Shown here piece after piece: positions 11,494 to 23,941 of a stretch of 64,000 nt of DNA. The stretch covers positions 1,736,001 to 1,800,000 of the forward strand of contig JBANDB010000003.1 of the NCBI GenBank assembly GCA_037576215.1, written 5' to 3'. The notes beneath the pieces were generated by a model, which had not been told where the DNA came from, did not search any database, and saw only the letters and a list, made by a program, of their open reading frames with translations. The stretch is from Armillaria gallica (taxonomy: Eukaryota > Basidiomycota > Agaricomycetes > Agaricales > Physalacriaceae). The position numbers and the translations under genes are program-made. The number at the start of each line of letters is the position of its first letter. Position 1 is the first letter of the stretch.

Positions 11494-13553
11494 ATGTTAC
11501 AATCATTGAGAGTACTTTTTGCAGAAGTCGATGACGAACAGCTCAAATCGGAGGCGCCCCCTATTCCACCGCCGTGTAACCACGTCAACTGCAACGGGTG
11601 TTGGAAGGGCTACCCTCAGTCGCGTTTCCCTAACTGGACCCTTTCCCAAGTCGAACGTAGCGGGATACTTTATGTCATTCAAAAATACAACCGCGACATT
11701 CCCTGTACGATTCATCGCGTCGACGTTGATAACCGTGGCTATTTCACGGACCCGGGGAAGTATGAGATTACAGAGCAAGCGAGGGACGCCTCCTGGGAGT
11801 TTCTCATTCAGCCCCACGTACGTGCTCTACTCTCGAGTGCACACTTCAGCTAAACGTCTGCTCAGAGACCACCAAACACGCGTGTCCGCTCGCTTTTCGT
11901 TGAAAACATGTCAGGGCCGGTACTGCAAATGCTTGGTGCATAGTACGCTCAGTTCCTTTCTATTCAATTGCTTGACTGACCGGCGTATATTTTTAGCTAC
12001 AATATAGAACCGTTCTTCTTTTCATCGTCACTATCACGGATACCATCTTGTTTCCAAGAAGAAGTTCAGCCAGGAAGGGGGGATCGTGAGTCCATCTCCG
12101 GTCTATGCCCTGCTACACTTGCTCAGCGGCTACTGGCAGATATTACTATCACGTTAACATTTCTCAAACCCATGAAAAATGGGATTTCTGCCGTCCCAAA
12201 AAACCCTACGTCGTCAACAAGGAACGAAGACACTCCCGCCCGTGAGCATTGCTTCCCCTGATTCGATTCGATTTTTGAGCGGTGCTTTTGAGAAGGCAAA
12301 CGGGTAATCAATACCCAAACACCTTTGGTCCTGCGGTCCGGATCGTCTAGTAAGCATTCAATTACTAGCACTGTGCTGTTCCTTTGTTCATGTGTCTTTC
12401 CCAGGCACTGAGGACTGCGCCCTGGTTCTCGATCTTCTTGCAGTTCATATTATTCGAAATGTCGAAGGCAATACCCTCATATCGTACCATAACTCTGACT
12501 GCAAGGCAACGTCTGCCCTCTACCTTCAAAGACGGATGCACTACGCAGGTAAACTTCCGGACATTGAGCTTATCGTTCTTCGGCTCATAATTCCTTAGGG
12601 CAAAGTGTCTATTGGCAAAACATATTCCAGCGCTCTGCAGACCCTACCTTTGTTCTACTGATATTCATTTGGGTCGCCATATGTGCTTGGGACGAAGCCC
12701 TTGAGGCTTTATACGCACGCATCTGTTGGATAGTACGTTGTCTCCACTTTAGTGTGCGACGGCGGTTCTCACCTTCCATTAGGAAACTTATGCCTTAGAT
12801 ACTTTAGACATCTCTATCACGCACGAACTGCACATTATACGGGCGCACTGTTTCCAATTTCCCTCTTTATTGGAAGACGTTAGAAAGGCCGTTCGCTTCA
12901 TACTTGATACCCCGAATCCAGCGATGGACACTCTACCCCTAGAAGAAAAGCAATTTAGTCGGACTCTTTTGGAGAAGGAATGCCAAAATCTGCTTTTGGA
13001 AATACACCGACTAGAAATGAGTCGACGCATGCAGGATCAGCGACTTAAGAATGCCTTGAACTCAGTAAGTAGTCGGTGTCTATTAGCATGCTCGCTCTAG
13101 CTAATCGGACTTGTTGCTAGGTGTTCAGTACTACTGCTGTAAGGGACAGCACAGCGGTATGTCTGATCGTTTCGTCGGCTAGTCCGAGTAGCTTACTCCT
13201 TTGAAGATGAAACAAATAGCCTACCTTACTATGGCATTCCTGCCCTCTTCGTTCGTTGCTGTATGTGTTTTAGCTCGTACTTTCCAAAGTGCTACTGACC
13301 TAGCCCATCTCTGTTTTAGGCCATCTTTGGAATGAACGTTGGAGAGATCAGCCCCGGTACCAACGGGACTCTCCCACATTACTTTGCAATAGCTGCTGTC
13401 CTGACGTTGCTGACTGTATGGATCATAATGACTTTCCAGAGCAAATACCTCTTTGACTCTGGATCCACATTTTGGATGCGCCTTGTGTGGCCGTGGATGT
13501 TGTTCAAGCGAGTGTTTATGAAACGGGAGATACCGTTGGATAGTTCTGTATAA
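11494..13553 (+). CDS. CorA-like Mg2+ transporter family protein, 11 exons
   Basis: Exons 11494-11817, 11866-11942, 11997-12085, 12140-12241, 12296-12349, 12405-12548, 12599-12732, 12783-13064, 13121-13156, 13207-13260 and 13320-13553 sum to 1530 nt (509 residues) with no frame break. The family hallmark is the GMN motif at residues 436-438, at the end of the first membrane helix (MKQIAYLTMAFLPSSFVAA). A second helix (FAIAAVLTLLTVWIIM) and a short basic C-terminus follow. The cytoplasmic part carries the blocks MSGPVLQML, YNIEPFFFSSSLSRIP and GDHITITLTFL, seen in fungal CorA-like proteins. CorA proteins are pentameric channels for Mg2+ or related ions. These fungal relatives may be plasma-membrane or vacuolar, and the substrate is not proven here. 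The start is uncertain; an upstream exon is possible. Confidence 0.8.
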
Positions 13554-15150
13554 CATTTTTCGGTACTGCTATCCTCGTTTATAGATGCGACTATGTACAC
13601 ATTTATCTGGACTGGAGACAAGGCGGATGTAAGAACCCAGAAAACGACAGTACAAGGCGAAGTATTATAGGACAATTTTGAAAACAACGCAAGGTGCAGA
13701 ATACTTCGAGGAAGAATACAATGTCCATGAACACTACCCCGACGGAATCTCAGGCGAAGGCAACATACATCGAAGGACCCCGTACACTCTGGGACCGTCC
13801 TTCAAAAGACGAAAATTCCGATGAATCGAAATCCGGGGATAGAACTGAGCTTCCAAAGAAGTCTTCGCAGATATCTGAGTCGGCAGCAGCGGAGTAGTCG
13901 TTAAAGTCGGCCGCAAAGGCTCCGGACCACTGCTCGTTGGATAGATTACCCCGTTGACACCTATTTAATGTAAATATCGCTGTCTGTTACGGCTGTTATC
14001 AGCCAGAGTCAACCGTCAGCAGTAGGTGCGGTGTCGGGGGCGAGAGCGCCTGAGGAAAGTATTTGTCGAAGTCAAGAGCGCCTTTGCCCTCGTATCATAC
14101 ACGGATCTATCGTCGCAATTTTGGTCAGTACTACTAGCAGACATGCATATGTGGAAAGTCACGCCTACAACGGAAATTAGGATAGTCTTCCAGCCATAGT
14201 AGAATGATAGTCCGAGAAGACTTACGCGTGTCGATGATTAAACTACACCTGCATGCGTACATATGCAGCTCGTGACTGATGAGCAACGGAATACATGTAT
14301 AGGTCAAGAATTTCGCGCTGATGGCATCATGGTACTAGTCAGACTCAAGGGGGTTGCGTCCCGGCAAGCCGGCACATCGGGTTGGTCGGTCGGTCGGCCC
14401 CAGGAGGTCTTGAAAAAATTTTGGCCCCCCCTCTGTATAATGTTATCCTAGATGTATTATTTGGTGTGAAAGAACGCCTATCTGATCCTATGTGACCGGT
14501 AGTAGGCTCAAGGCAGCTTTCGGCAGGACTGGGGCAGACTGGCATAAGATGGGGTAGCTTCGGATCCGGGAACTGGGAGATTGCCGGTGGCTGTGAAGTC
14601 TCCGAATGGTAGGACAGCATGACTCAGCTATCATTCTCGGTATGTTATTCCCACGGCGGTCCGTCGGTCGCCTCGAGCTGTCTCAGGCAGGTTTTCGTTT
14701 TGCGTAACAGCAAATCCGTTTGAGCGGCTGTAAGGCACGGCTCTGTGTCGCACAGAAGCAATCGAGTGCACTTTGCGTTTCTATATCTCAGATTAAAACG
14801 AGCTTCGGTGGCACAACAGGGGAATGTACTGTGATGGGTGCTTAAAGGATTCCCTGTTACTTCAACCCTTCATTATCGACGACGACGACAGACACTTTGC
14901 AATTATTCGGTGAGCTGGTCTTGAATGACTGTTGCATTCAAAGCTAACGAGCCTACCCAAATGGTTTGCATTCCGGCAACTTAGCTGCCGTAACCAACGC
15001 CGTCATTTCAATTGTCGGTAGTGGTACCCCCGCCGCACGATAGACCCAGGACCATGTATCGTGAACGATTATCGGACGCGTTGCCTCTAGCAACTTCGCA
15101 CTCACAAGCGACTCTTTTGGTCAAAGTTATCCCTCCGTGGTGGAGAGGAC
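13554..15150. other. Gene-poor stretch after CorA-like gene
   Basis: A short + strand frame at 13694-13897 (hydrophilic, Ser/Lys/Glu-rich; internal ATGs, for example at 13721) may be an untranslated or minor coding piece and is not assigned. From 13980 to 14110 the sequence resembles 5110-5310. Around 14345-14410 lies a GC-rich block containing CGGTCGGTCGG. No protein family or RNA gene was recognised. Confidence 0.35.
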
Positions 15151-15650
15151 ATGTCCACGATGCTAGTCCCAAATATTTGCAGCCAACTCGCATTGATCGA
15201 TATGCATCCGATCAGAGCGTACCCACTCATAGTCGACTTACGGCTGGCCCTTCCCAATGCCGAATCTGACTGGGCCCTGCTACTTGAACCCGTAACCCAC
15301 TCTGCCTCCACTGGGTACTTGTCGGCCATCGAGCTATCAGACATTAGGTATGGTTCTTGTTAGGTCCGCTACCTTTATCTGATTTTGACCTCGGTAGCGT
15401 CCTATTACCGTGTACGCACTCGATGGACCGCACTATCCGACCCGGCTCCCCATCAGCACAGGCCAACCCACCCTCATTTGTGGGAGACGGGCCTGGGGCG
15501 TGCCGCGTGGTCTCTTTACTTGTGTCTTTATGCTGGACAGGTAGGAGAGGTGGCGTCGTTTCCGCGAGGGAACAAGGTCATAGGGGACAAGAAGCTCAGG
15601 AGACACTGCCTCGTGTGAATATCGTGTATCTACCATCACAGTTGTGAGTA
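15151..15650 (+). CDS. Hypothetical protein, weak model
   Basis: An ATG at 15151 opens a frame of about 66 residues (starting MSTMLVPNICSQL) that runs into a plausible donor (ATTAG then GTATGG at about 15349). A possible second exon after CGGTAG near 15410 remains open to about 15647. I recognise no domain, and there is no paralogue in the window to test the splicing. The region may instead be non-coding; the model is listed only because two long frames abut good splice signals. Confidence 0.22.
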
Positions 15651-16315
15651 TTATAAGAATCCACAAGAACGGATTATAGACCTATTTTTAGCGCCGCCTC
15701 CGGTCTGGCGTACTTTAATAACTGTACATACCACATTGAAGGTAGATAGTACCCTATGGTTTAGTAGATGTTATATCGTTGGACCGGTTCCTGCTTACCG
15801 CCGGATCACCGTACTTACAGAGCGGAGCGAGGGAACAGTGAGCATCTGACCCTCAAGTTCACTCGCAGCGTGTACCATTTTCGTGCCATGAATATTAAAA
15901 AGATTAGCCGAGGGCGAAAGGGAACAATGTTAGAATGTGTGTGTTCTTCCCAAAATAGAGGACGTATTTTGTAGCAAATTGTAACGGAGGTACTTCGTGT
16001 ACTTAGGACAAGAGATATTGTTGCCTACGTTCAAGTGGCTCTAGCTATATCATTTGATGGATAAATTTTGATGCAGTATCTGGCTTCATACTCATTCAGA
16101 AATTTCCACCGCTCAAATCTGATGCCCCCCTTGTATTCTACTAGTTGGAGAGGGCCAGCACATCCGCGTGGCAGGTCCGAGTCCTATGTTTTTTTTTTCT
16201 TCAAATAAATTTGATTATAATCCTATTACAGCAGGAGCGCAGTTCGCCATCCAGAAAGATTTGCCGTCAACAGCCCGTTCTACAAGAATCGAGTGCATAC
16301 CGAGGAATTACTCAC

Positions 16316-17354
16316 TAACCGGCGCCGTTCTGCTCCGCAGGGTTTGGGCCTCGAAATTTTCGAGCTCAAATCTCAGGAAATTTGAGTATTTTGAAGGGCA
16401 AAAACATCCTGAATGAACGACTTACAATGTGCCAGCGCAGGGGATTGGCTTTGGATCAGAGCTCAAACTGGAGAAACTACAGTATTCTGAACGGCGAAAT
16501 AATGACTTCATGCACGCGCCGGAGATTGGCCCCGCAGGGTTTTTCTTCGAAGAAAAATGGGCTTCTAGAGGAAGAGATGAGTAAAAAGAGCCTTGAATAC
16601 AGCACCTTACCTCGCTTGCCGGATCTCGCCAAGTGCTATCGTCTCGATAATGGCCCAGCACTAAACTTGCAAGTAATAAGTACAGAATTACTCCGAAAGC
16701 ACCGAGTCACCTACCTTTGCTCGCGGGACGCTCATACGTCATCTCAGCGCGATGACGACGCTTTGTCCCGTCGGTCTGGCGCCGTCAAAGGGGAAATGAT
16801 CAGAAAAAGCTTGTACATACGGAGGAACTACTCACCAACTGGCAGGTGTTTCGCTCCGCAGGGTTTAGACTTCAGATTTGTGGTGGTCAAATCTGAGGTT
16901 TTTTTGAGGTTTTTGACGGCGAAAATATCACAAGTGAACAGCTTACCATGTTCCCATACAGGAGATTGGCCACGAAAGGTCTCGATTTCAGGATTTTTGA
17001 GCTCAAATCTGAGGAAAAATTGAGTATTGTTGAGGCTAAAAGTATCTCGAAGGAACGACTTACAACGTGCACCTGCTGGGGACTGACTCCACAAGGTTTT
17101 GACCCCCGAATCTTCGAGGTGAAATCTGAGTGAAATTGAGTATTTTGAAGGGCAAAAAACATGTCAAATGAACAACTTACAATGGGACCACCCGCGGATT
17201 TGGCTCCGCAAGGTTTGCATCTAGGAATTTTCGAGGTCAACTCTGAGAAGAATTTAGCACTCTGAAGGGAGGAAATAGTCTAAATGAATGACTTACAACG
17301 TGCGCCGGACATTGGCTCTGCAAGACTTTTCATTCAAGAAAAAACAGGCTTCAA
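16316..17354 (-). repeat. Tandem array of exon/intron-like ~117-bp units
   Basis: Read on the minus strand, the array holds repeated units in which a CAG-type acceptor opens a 56-62 nt block and a GTAAGT or GTGAGT donor closes it. The blocks are 17181-17242, 17064-17125, 16947-17008 and 16836-16892, with 54-55 nt intron-like spacers. Further divergent units lie at 16316-16371, near 16426, and from 17297. Each block begins with codons for D-L/F-S/T-S-K and contains K-P-C-G-A-K-like residues. Between the two groups of units lie a second pair of related blocks (about 16606-16680 and 17390-17450), so a larger ~750-bp unit seems duplicated as well. A minus-strand frame is open straight through three consecutive units including the spacers (16887-17240). 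It could be a repeat-exon gene or a satellite-like array. Confidence 0.55.
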
Positions 17355-17587
17355 GTAGAGTGACAACAGCCTTGGAATCGGCGGCTTACCTCGTTGCCGG
17401 GATCTTGATTCATATAGCCAAGTGCCATCGTCTCGCACACTAAATCTAGAAGTAATAAGCACAGAACTCCGCGTCAGCCACGGAGCTACCTACCACTACT
17501 CGCAGGAAGGCGATGTGTCGTCTCGGCGCGATGGCGAGGTCCGCTATGTCTCTGAGTGACACAAAGACACCAATGGAACGGAGGAAA

Positions 17588-18580
17588 ACTTACCCCGATG
17601 TTCGAGGAGCTACCGTGAGTGTATCTGAACTCGAAAGCACACATTGCAAGGTTCTGGAGGTGCTCAGTCAACTTAAGTCAAAGGATATCGATGCGGATAC
17701 GTACAACGGTCACAGTAGCGTCCTCTTCGCGTGCTCTGGGTGTATGGACGCCCCTCATAGACATTACCCCCCAACTTGAATTGACGGCACGTGTGGAATA
17801 TCAACATCAATATCTGCGAGGATGGGAGTATAAGTGAAGAATAGCGTTAGCAAGGCCAAATTTTACTAACCAGAACTTTGATATTGTCGCCAGGCTACCA
17901 GAACAGATGGTAATGTTGCGTGTGTGCTCAAGAGATTCGGGAGCACGGTTGCTGACAATGCTACCAAAAACAGGTCCTTAGTGTCGGACTCAGAGTAAGC
18001 AAGCTATCCAAATATAAACAGGATATGAGTAATGGGGAAAAATTTGCGTACCAAAATACTAGTCCACAAAGCATGTATCACAGCTAACGGTGCTGCGTTG
18101 AGCTTTCGAGCCTTGTGTATGAGGTCGCACATGGACACAGAACCACGGCTGATTAGTGGACATTTGGAGGCTTGTGAGACCGAGAAAAGAGCCGGGAGTG
18201 AAATCTAGTTCAACAGTCAGAATCTGAAACATGGCTGCATCTTAAATGAATTACCTTTGAGCCTCATCAGTAAGTGCGAGGTCAGAATACGTGCTAGTCA
18301 TAGGGAAGTGTGCAATCAGTTGGTGTTCAGAAACAGTAAGTCTATATCAAACGCACCACGAAGAGTCACCTAATCGACCCAATATCCGTGGATGCAATAT
18401 ACTCGGCGATCATCAAAGCACAATGCTTGGTCATACTTTTCAAATTTCGTGAGAAACGGCGCAAGGATGAAGTTGATCTTGCAAGCGATAGTCAAGAAAT
18501 GATCAAATGGTACAGAATGCTTACCAGATAAGAAAAAGACGGTACCAGAATCAGATTCAGAGGGAAGAAGAGGGGAATTG
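17588..18580. other. Unassigned flank of the exon-like array
   Basis: Several minus-strand splice-donor-like sites (for example GTAAGT before 17588 and GTACGC near 18050) suggest that the 5' part of the array gene may extend here. No recognisable protein was found, and no gene is claimed. Confidence 0.25.
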
Positions 18581-18584
18581 ACAG

Positions 18585-19020
18585 GGGACGGATAGAAAGA
18601 ATTCCCACGACATGCTCAGGTAGAGAGTCGGAAAAGAACGGGAAAGAGAGTCGGGAATAGATGGGGAACGAATAGAAATAATTCCCACGGTGTCCTCAGA
18701 TAGCGACTCCGGCAAGGTTTGATACCACGAATAGATTTCTTTCCCATGCTCAGCTCAGGACAGCATAATAACTACGGTAACCATGTCATGTCACAGCAAA
18801 ATGTCACCAGAAAAAACAAATCGTACGACAAGTAAACAGAAAGGAGGGGAAACCGACAAAGCCGACAAAGCACGGTTATCAAGCCAGTCCGAGAAAGCCG
18901 ACAACGAATAGAAATATTCCCACGATAGCCTCAGATGGCCAATTCGGCAAAAGCCGTGATACCACGAATAGATTTTCCCACGGGCTGTTCAACTCGCATA
19001 ATAACCGAGTATCCTATATA
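18585..19020. repeat. Degenerate direct repeats with GAATAGA..TTCCCACG core
   Basis: A unit of about 115 bp beginning ACGAATAGAAATA-ATTCCCACG and ending near GCATAATAAC occurs at 18668-18782 and again at 18904-19015. A partial copy lies at about 18585-18630. Within each unit the motif ACGAATAGATTT..CCCA recurs. No coding capacity was seen. Confidence 0.55.
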
Positions 19021-19815
19021 CATAGGACTCGGAATCGTTCAATTCCACCATTACATTGGAAGTAGTACACCTGACAAAAGCATTCCTGCTCAAGCATACT
19101 TTGACCCGTGTTTTCTTTCCGGAATAATGATACTCCTCTGTATACTTACTACCGGCCAGCCATACATGGCATGATGGATCGTATACTCTCATGGTGCGAG
19201 GTCATTTCTCTTCGGACTGAAAAAGTCATAACACCGTGCTTGTTCAATCTAATGTCGCGTCCATACTTGTCGTTTCCTGGCCCCGCCGGCCCCGGATCCG
19301 GGCCACCGTAATACGGAACATTGTGATCAATGCCAGTTAAGCTTAGTTTTGTTATGTCAAAGCTCTTCCAGGAAAAATACCAGGGACTCGCCCTTATAGG
19401 TCTTTGTGAGTGTAGAAAACATGTTCAAGAATGCGAATACGGTGTAAATACATGTTTTCCACAATAAAACGCACTCATTTTCTCCTAGAAACAACGACGA
19501 ATGTATTTTTAGCTCCCAGAGGGAGGTACATCCTCAAGCCGAACAGAGCGATTCTCACAATGCAAATCGAAAACTTGCCTGAGACAGCTCGGCAACACTA
19601 CCCGATATGATTTTTTAGGTTTTTGCAACCCCAGACTCCAGAGGATTCCGACTATCGATCCCTCATACTTCGTGATCTCCTTGGGGATTCGTCATCCTCT
19701 GGGTTCCCGCTCACAAAGAGAAGCTGTGAAGTCTGCCTCTTTCTCTCCCCTTGGCAAAAGGAATATTAAAAGACAGAAGCAGCTTAGGCAGCGAAGCGCC
19801 AAGCACACCGGCCCG
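19021..19815. other. Spacer before the segmental duplication
   Basis: There is a GC-rich block at 19276-19310 and otherwise unremarkable A/T-rich DNA. No gene was recognised. Similarity to the second duplication copy starts near 19820 (matching 36985). Confidence 0.35.
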
Positions 19816-20201
19816 GACCGAATGTCGCTTTCCCACGGAGATCAAAGCTGTACGGTCTTACCTTGTCCAATAACCACGATGTTCGCTTTGCAATACTTCG
19901 CCTGACTCTCTTCGGTGTAGTGGCGACATCACAGCCTCTTGTCACGTTCAAAGACAAAAACAACGGCATAAGGGCTCTCTTGTTACCTGTTTCTGCCATC
20001 CTTCCCTGAACAATACCCACACTGTGGGACGTAAAAGCGAAAGAATTTCCCGGGAAACGAACCAGACAGTTCTGGGCCGGAAACAGCCACAGAGACGGTC
20101 CCACATAAGTTAGTGGTTCGACACAATTGCAACTTACTAGCCCTCCAATCTCTACTTGCTCATCCCAACATCGAACGCCCGTTCACAGTACTCAATTATC
20201 G

Positions 20202-21618
20202 ATGGCGTCTCCGACCAAGACTAAACCTGATAGTGACGCGCTGGTGGGCGGTCCGGTAACACCGAAACAACAAACATCGTCGCTTCCAACGAGCCCAAAC
20301 TCAGGTCCATCTCATGCAACCCCGACGACAGCCAGGAAAGAGAGAAGACCACAATCAGAAATTGACGCCGAAAAGAAGGTAAAGGAGGCAAAAAAGGAGA
20401 GAGACATGGCGTACAAGGCTTCGCTTGTTGCCTGGAAGGAGATTGCTAACTTCAGACTCCCAGAGAATATCCCTGTACGTGCTCGTTATCTTTTTCTGGG
20501 ACGGTGATAGCTGAACGAACAATAACAGACAATTACAAAGGGCGATGGTGAGCGCCATGTCGACGGTAACGTCCACTGATTCATTATTTTCCAGCCAAGA
20601 AGCAATATAAACTGAATGACCACGATATGGGCACTCTCGAATTCGAGAGGAGAATTTCCAACAATGGAAACTATGAAACTGTATTCAGTCCCCAAAGTTC
20701 AAGGCTTATGCAGGAGAAAACACGGCAAGCTACCTGACACGTTTCGTGATCATGAAGAGTTGTGAGCTATGACAGTTACATCACTTCGTCAAATGTCCCT
20801 CAGACTAGCCACTTTTTAATAGCTTGGATAAAAACTACGACCCACGTCTCGGAACGGTGACGAGACCAACTGCGGCTGGTTTACAAGCGGACCTTGATAG
20901 AAATAAAACCCGAGCAGCCGAATATCGCGCAGAACTTGCAAAATGTTTGCGTTCATGGGTTTTGGATTATGATATCACCCCGCAAGCATACACTCCGCCG
21001 CAGCTTGGCTCGACCAAAGACATTCCCGCAGGATTTTGCGTACACGCCAGCAACTCGGCGGCTTACTGAGCTGGAAGCCATGAACCTGTTTCTTGTAAGT
21101 AATATATAGCGAAACGGCTGTGTAGTCTGCTCATAAATGTACAGCTTCGTCGATGCGAACTTGATGGTTTGGAAAGAAGGAATCAGCCTGACGGTAATGA
21201 CTGGAATCATCCAGATAGTGATGGCGGGGTCGGGCCTATCCTGTATTCCGGACCTATCCTTGACTATGGTGCTGTTCAACAGAGAGCTATGGACTGTCAT
21301 GGCGGTTTCTCAGAACATAATAAAATGTAAGAAGGTGCTCATTTTGACATCGAAGTTGTTTGTTTGACCGTCGTCAGGATTTTCGAGAAAGCGAAGCCAG
21401 CAATTGATGCTTTGCGGGCCAGTCAGGGGGATTACCCATATGATTTGTTTCCCAAAGAGATCCTGAAAATATTCGCCATGAGCCCGAAGGACCTGAAGGA
21501 GAAGCCTTGGGCAAAGGATGTTCAAGATAAAAGCCTTATCGAGGTCTGGTGGCCTCCGTATGAAGTCATGACAGACGACTATGGTGCATCAGATCTGTAC
21601 GGTCCTGGCTTTGACTGA
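20202..21618 (+). pseudogene. Unrecognised coiled-coil protein gene, copy 1 (frameshifted)
   Basis: The ATG at 20202 opens a Ser/Thr/Pro-rich leader and then a charged, helix-forming segment with AEKKVKEAKKERDMAYKA. Exon-like pieces follow with good splice signals: ENIP then GTACGT; an exon near 20590-20740; one from about 20821 starting LDKNYDPRLGT; and a last one ending at 21618 with DYGASDLYGPGFD. Compared with copy 2 (37373-38781), copy 1 lacks 2 nt near 20670, which breaks the frame, and the join near 21060 fits neither copy. I do not recognise the family. It lies just upstream of the AAA-ATPase-like gene in both copies and could be its N-terminal half. Confidence 0.4.
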
Positions 21619-21907
21619 TTTTGGACGCCGATGTAAATATGAAGGTTGCAATAAGCTCATTCTTTCTTTTGCGCTGCACCTTTGCTTAATGCGAATCAGT
21701 AATAAAGTACTAAAAGACCAGTGGGATGCGGAGGATGTCATCGATCAGATCCCGTGTGTCCTTCGGCCCCGACTCAGGAGTAGAATGCGCAACTAGACGT
21801 TGAGAGCGCACGCGAGGATAAGGTGCTGACTAAGCTGCGAGACACTTCTTCCTCTCGAAACCAGCACCGCAACTCTATCAATAGCATTACCGCCAAACCT
21901 CGATATC

Positions 21908-23564
21908 ATGTGTGCTCTCACAGGCCATGACCATCCCTATCTCTTTCGTACGCGGCATTCAAGAAACGTTCTCAAGACCCCTTTATCGGTGACATTCATG
22001 GACCTTCGCGACGATATCAGGACAAAACATGATTTATATTGCCACTGTGGTAAACAAATCAGCGATAGCGTCTGGAAAACGGACTATTGTATGAACGAGG
22101 ACACTGATGATATACTAGCAAATTTCGCGAAGCATCGCCCCGACGCGTCGAAGCATTTGCCGCTACATGATCCTATTGTGATGCACTTTCCAGGTTCTTC
22201 GCTGTCTAGGGGTGGAAATAATGATAGATTGACTTTCGAAGTCGAAGAGGACGAGGATATTGAACCTTCTGAAGGTAAAGGATGCACCGTTCATATTCAG
22301 GAACTTTCGGCTCATTCAGCTCAAGTACTAGTTGATCCGGTCTCTCTGAAGCAAACCCATTTCGATGACAGTCACGGTGTCGTTACGTCCTCCCAGTCTC
22401 GTGCTTCCGAGCGGTACACAGACTTGGGCGAGTCTGTCTTCAAAATTGGATTTTCCGATGTAAAGGTATACCTGTTTCATCTACCTCCCCGTCGTTTTCT
22501 CAGTTGTTTACCTTTTAGCTTCCTAGACTGAAGCTAAAAGATTTTCGGGAGCTTGTTTCCACCAGAGGTGTCCTGTACGTTGATAAAACGCACTCGCTTC
22601 CGTTCCTAGCATGGGGCCACAGTCACCAGCGTATACCCATAGTCCGGCGACCTAGAGGGTTTAGAAAAACTACGTTCTTATCGATGTTCGCTTATTTTCA
22701 TGACTGCCATTCGGCCCGAATTTGACGACCTTTTTGGCCCCCTTTCCGCTGGTCAGCACGTACTATCGAAGGATTATGTCGGCCTTGTTCCAATCTGGAT
22801 CTGGTTTTGACGCTTGACCTCGGTCTTCTCCCGGTCCTCACCATCGACAATATGGAAACAGAGCTCACTCGGTTTCTCCACACGACGCTGGCTTCGTTCA
22901 CCGACAAATACAGCGCAGAACTTCACGGAAGGACTCATAAATGCATGCCTTTTTTCGATTCAGGATATTGTCTTCAGGATGTCGTGGTGTGTTGCCAATC
23001 TCTATACGGGCCTTATATACACCCAAATCATTCCTCCAGCACTTCGCGTCTCGTGCAGGCCAGACTGTTTGTCTGTGCATCGATAATTATACTGCTCCAC
23101 TTCTCGCTCTACCTGAGACGCAGCGTACAGAGATTGCCGAAGCACTCGAACTGTCCCTCTTCCACACTATTGGTCCCTGTGTGATTAAGGGTTATATTCG
23201 AAAAGGATTTATCGTTGGGGAATGGGACGTCCCTTGCGAACCGGATGAGTGGGCAGCATCGGAATCACGCGGCCCGTATATGAATACTGATCATGGGCTC
23301 TTCCATGTCTGTGTGGACTTGACGCATTTCCCTCTTATGCAAGAGGCATTCGGCTTCTGTGACTCGGAGGTTCGAAAGATGGATGAAGCTGTGGGTCGTC
23401 TCCCAAATGTGGATGCAGCTGGCGACATTCTAAACTATCTAAATGATCCGCAATATTTTGCTCGCCGCTTTTTGTACATGGGCGAGACGGAGAAGAGGGA
23501 TATCTATGGCACACACGAAGTTCTCGAGACCCTAGCGAACCGCAGCGGGAGAACCAGGTTCTAG
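21908..23564 (+). pseudogene. AAA-ATPase-like (DUF1703-type) gene, copy 1, broken
   Basis: Before the first clear intron the frame encodes an acidic region. After it come LPRLKLKDFRELV, the LYVDKT block and a P-loop region, then FDDLFGPLSAG and LVLTLDLG-type blocks. Later come a CIDNY segment and an LTHFPLMQEAFGF block. This order matches the predicted AAA-ATPase-like family (PF09820) that is expanded in Agaricomycetes. Copy 1 is damaged: the P-loop reads PRGFRKTT where copy 2 has PRGFGKTT; 2 nt are missing near 22712; and 1 nt is missing near 22792. The C-terminal exon to 23564 remains open. The family is usually linked to ATP hydrolysis with a nuclease-like tail; no activity is expected from this copy. 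Confidence 0.6.
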
Positions 23565-23941
23565 ATCAAGGCAGCGTCCTCAAAGATCATCGCGACATTC
23601 ACTTATCCTTTTTCTTTCCGCCAGCTGCGGCTCTTCATCGCACATGGAATAGCAGATGGTGAGGCGCATAAAATAGCTCAGAATCCGCCACTTGGCGAGA
23701 CTGCTGGCACCGAGAGAGGTATTTAGCGTCATCAGATGCCTTAGTATATTTTCTGCTTCTTTCCATCTACACGGTCATGCTACGATAACGGCTACAGAGA
23801 CCTATCACCACAGGCCACAATAATAATGATGTATACGATACACAAGGGAGAGCTCTAGGGGTATACTTTATGATCAAGGGAACAACGAGCGAACAAAGTT
23901 AGGTATAGAACACGATCAGGAAGAAAACACGCCCGTCCATA

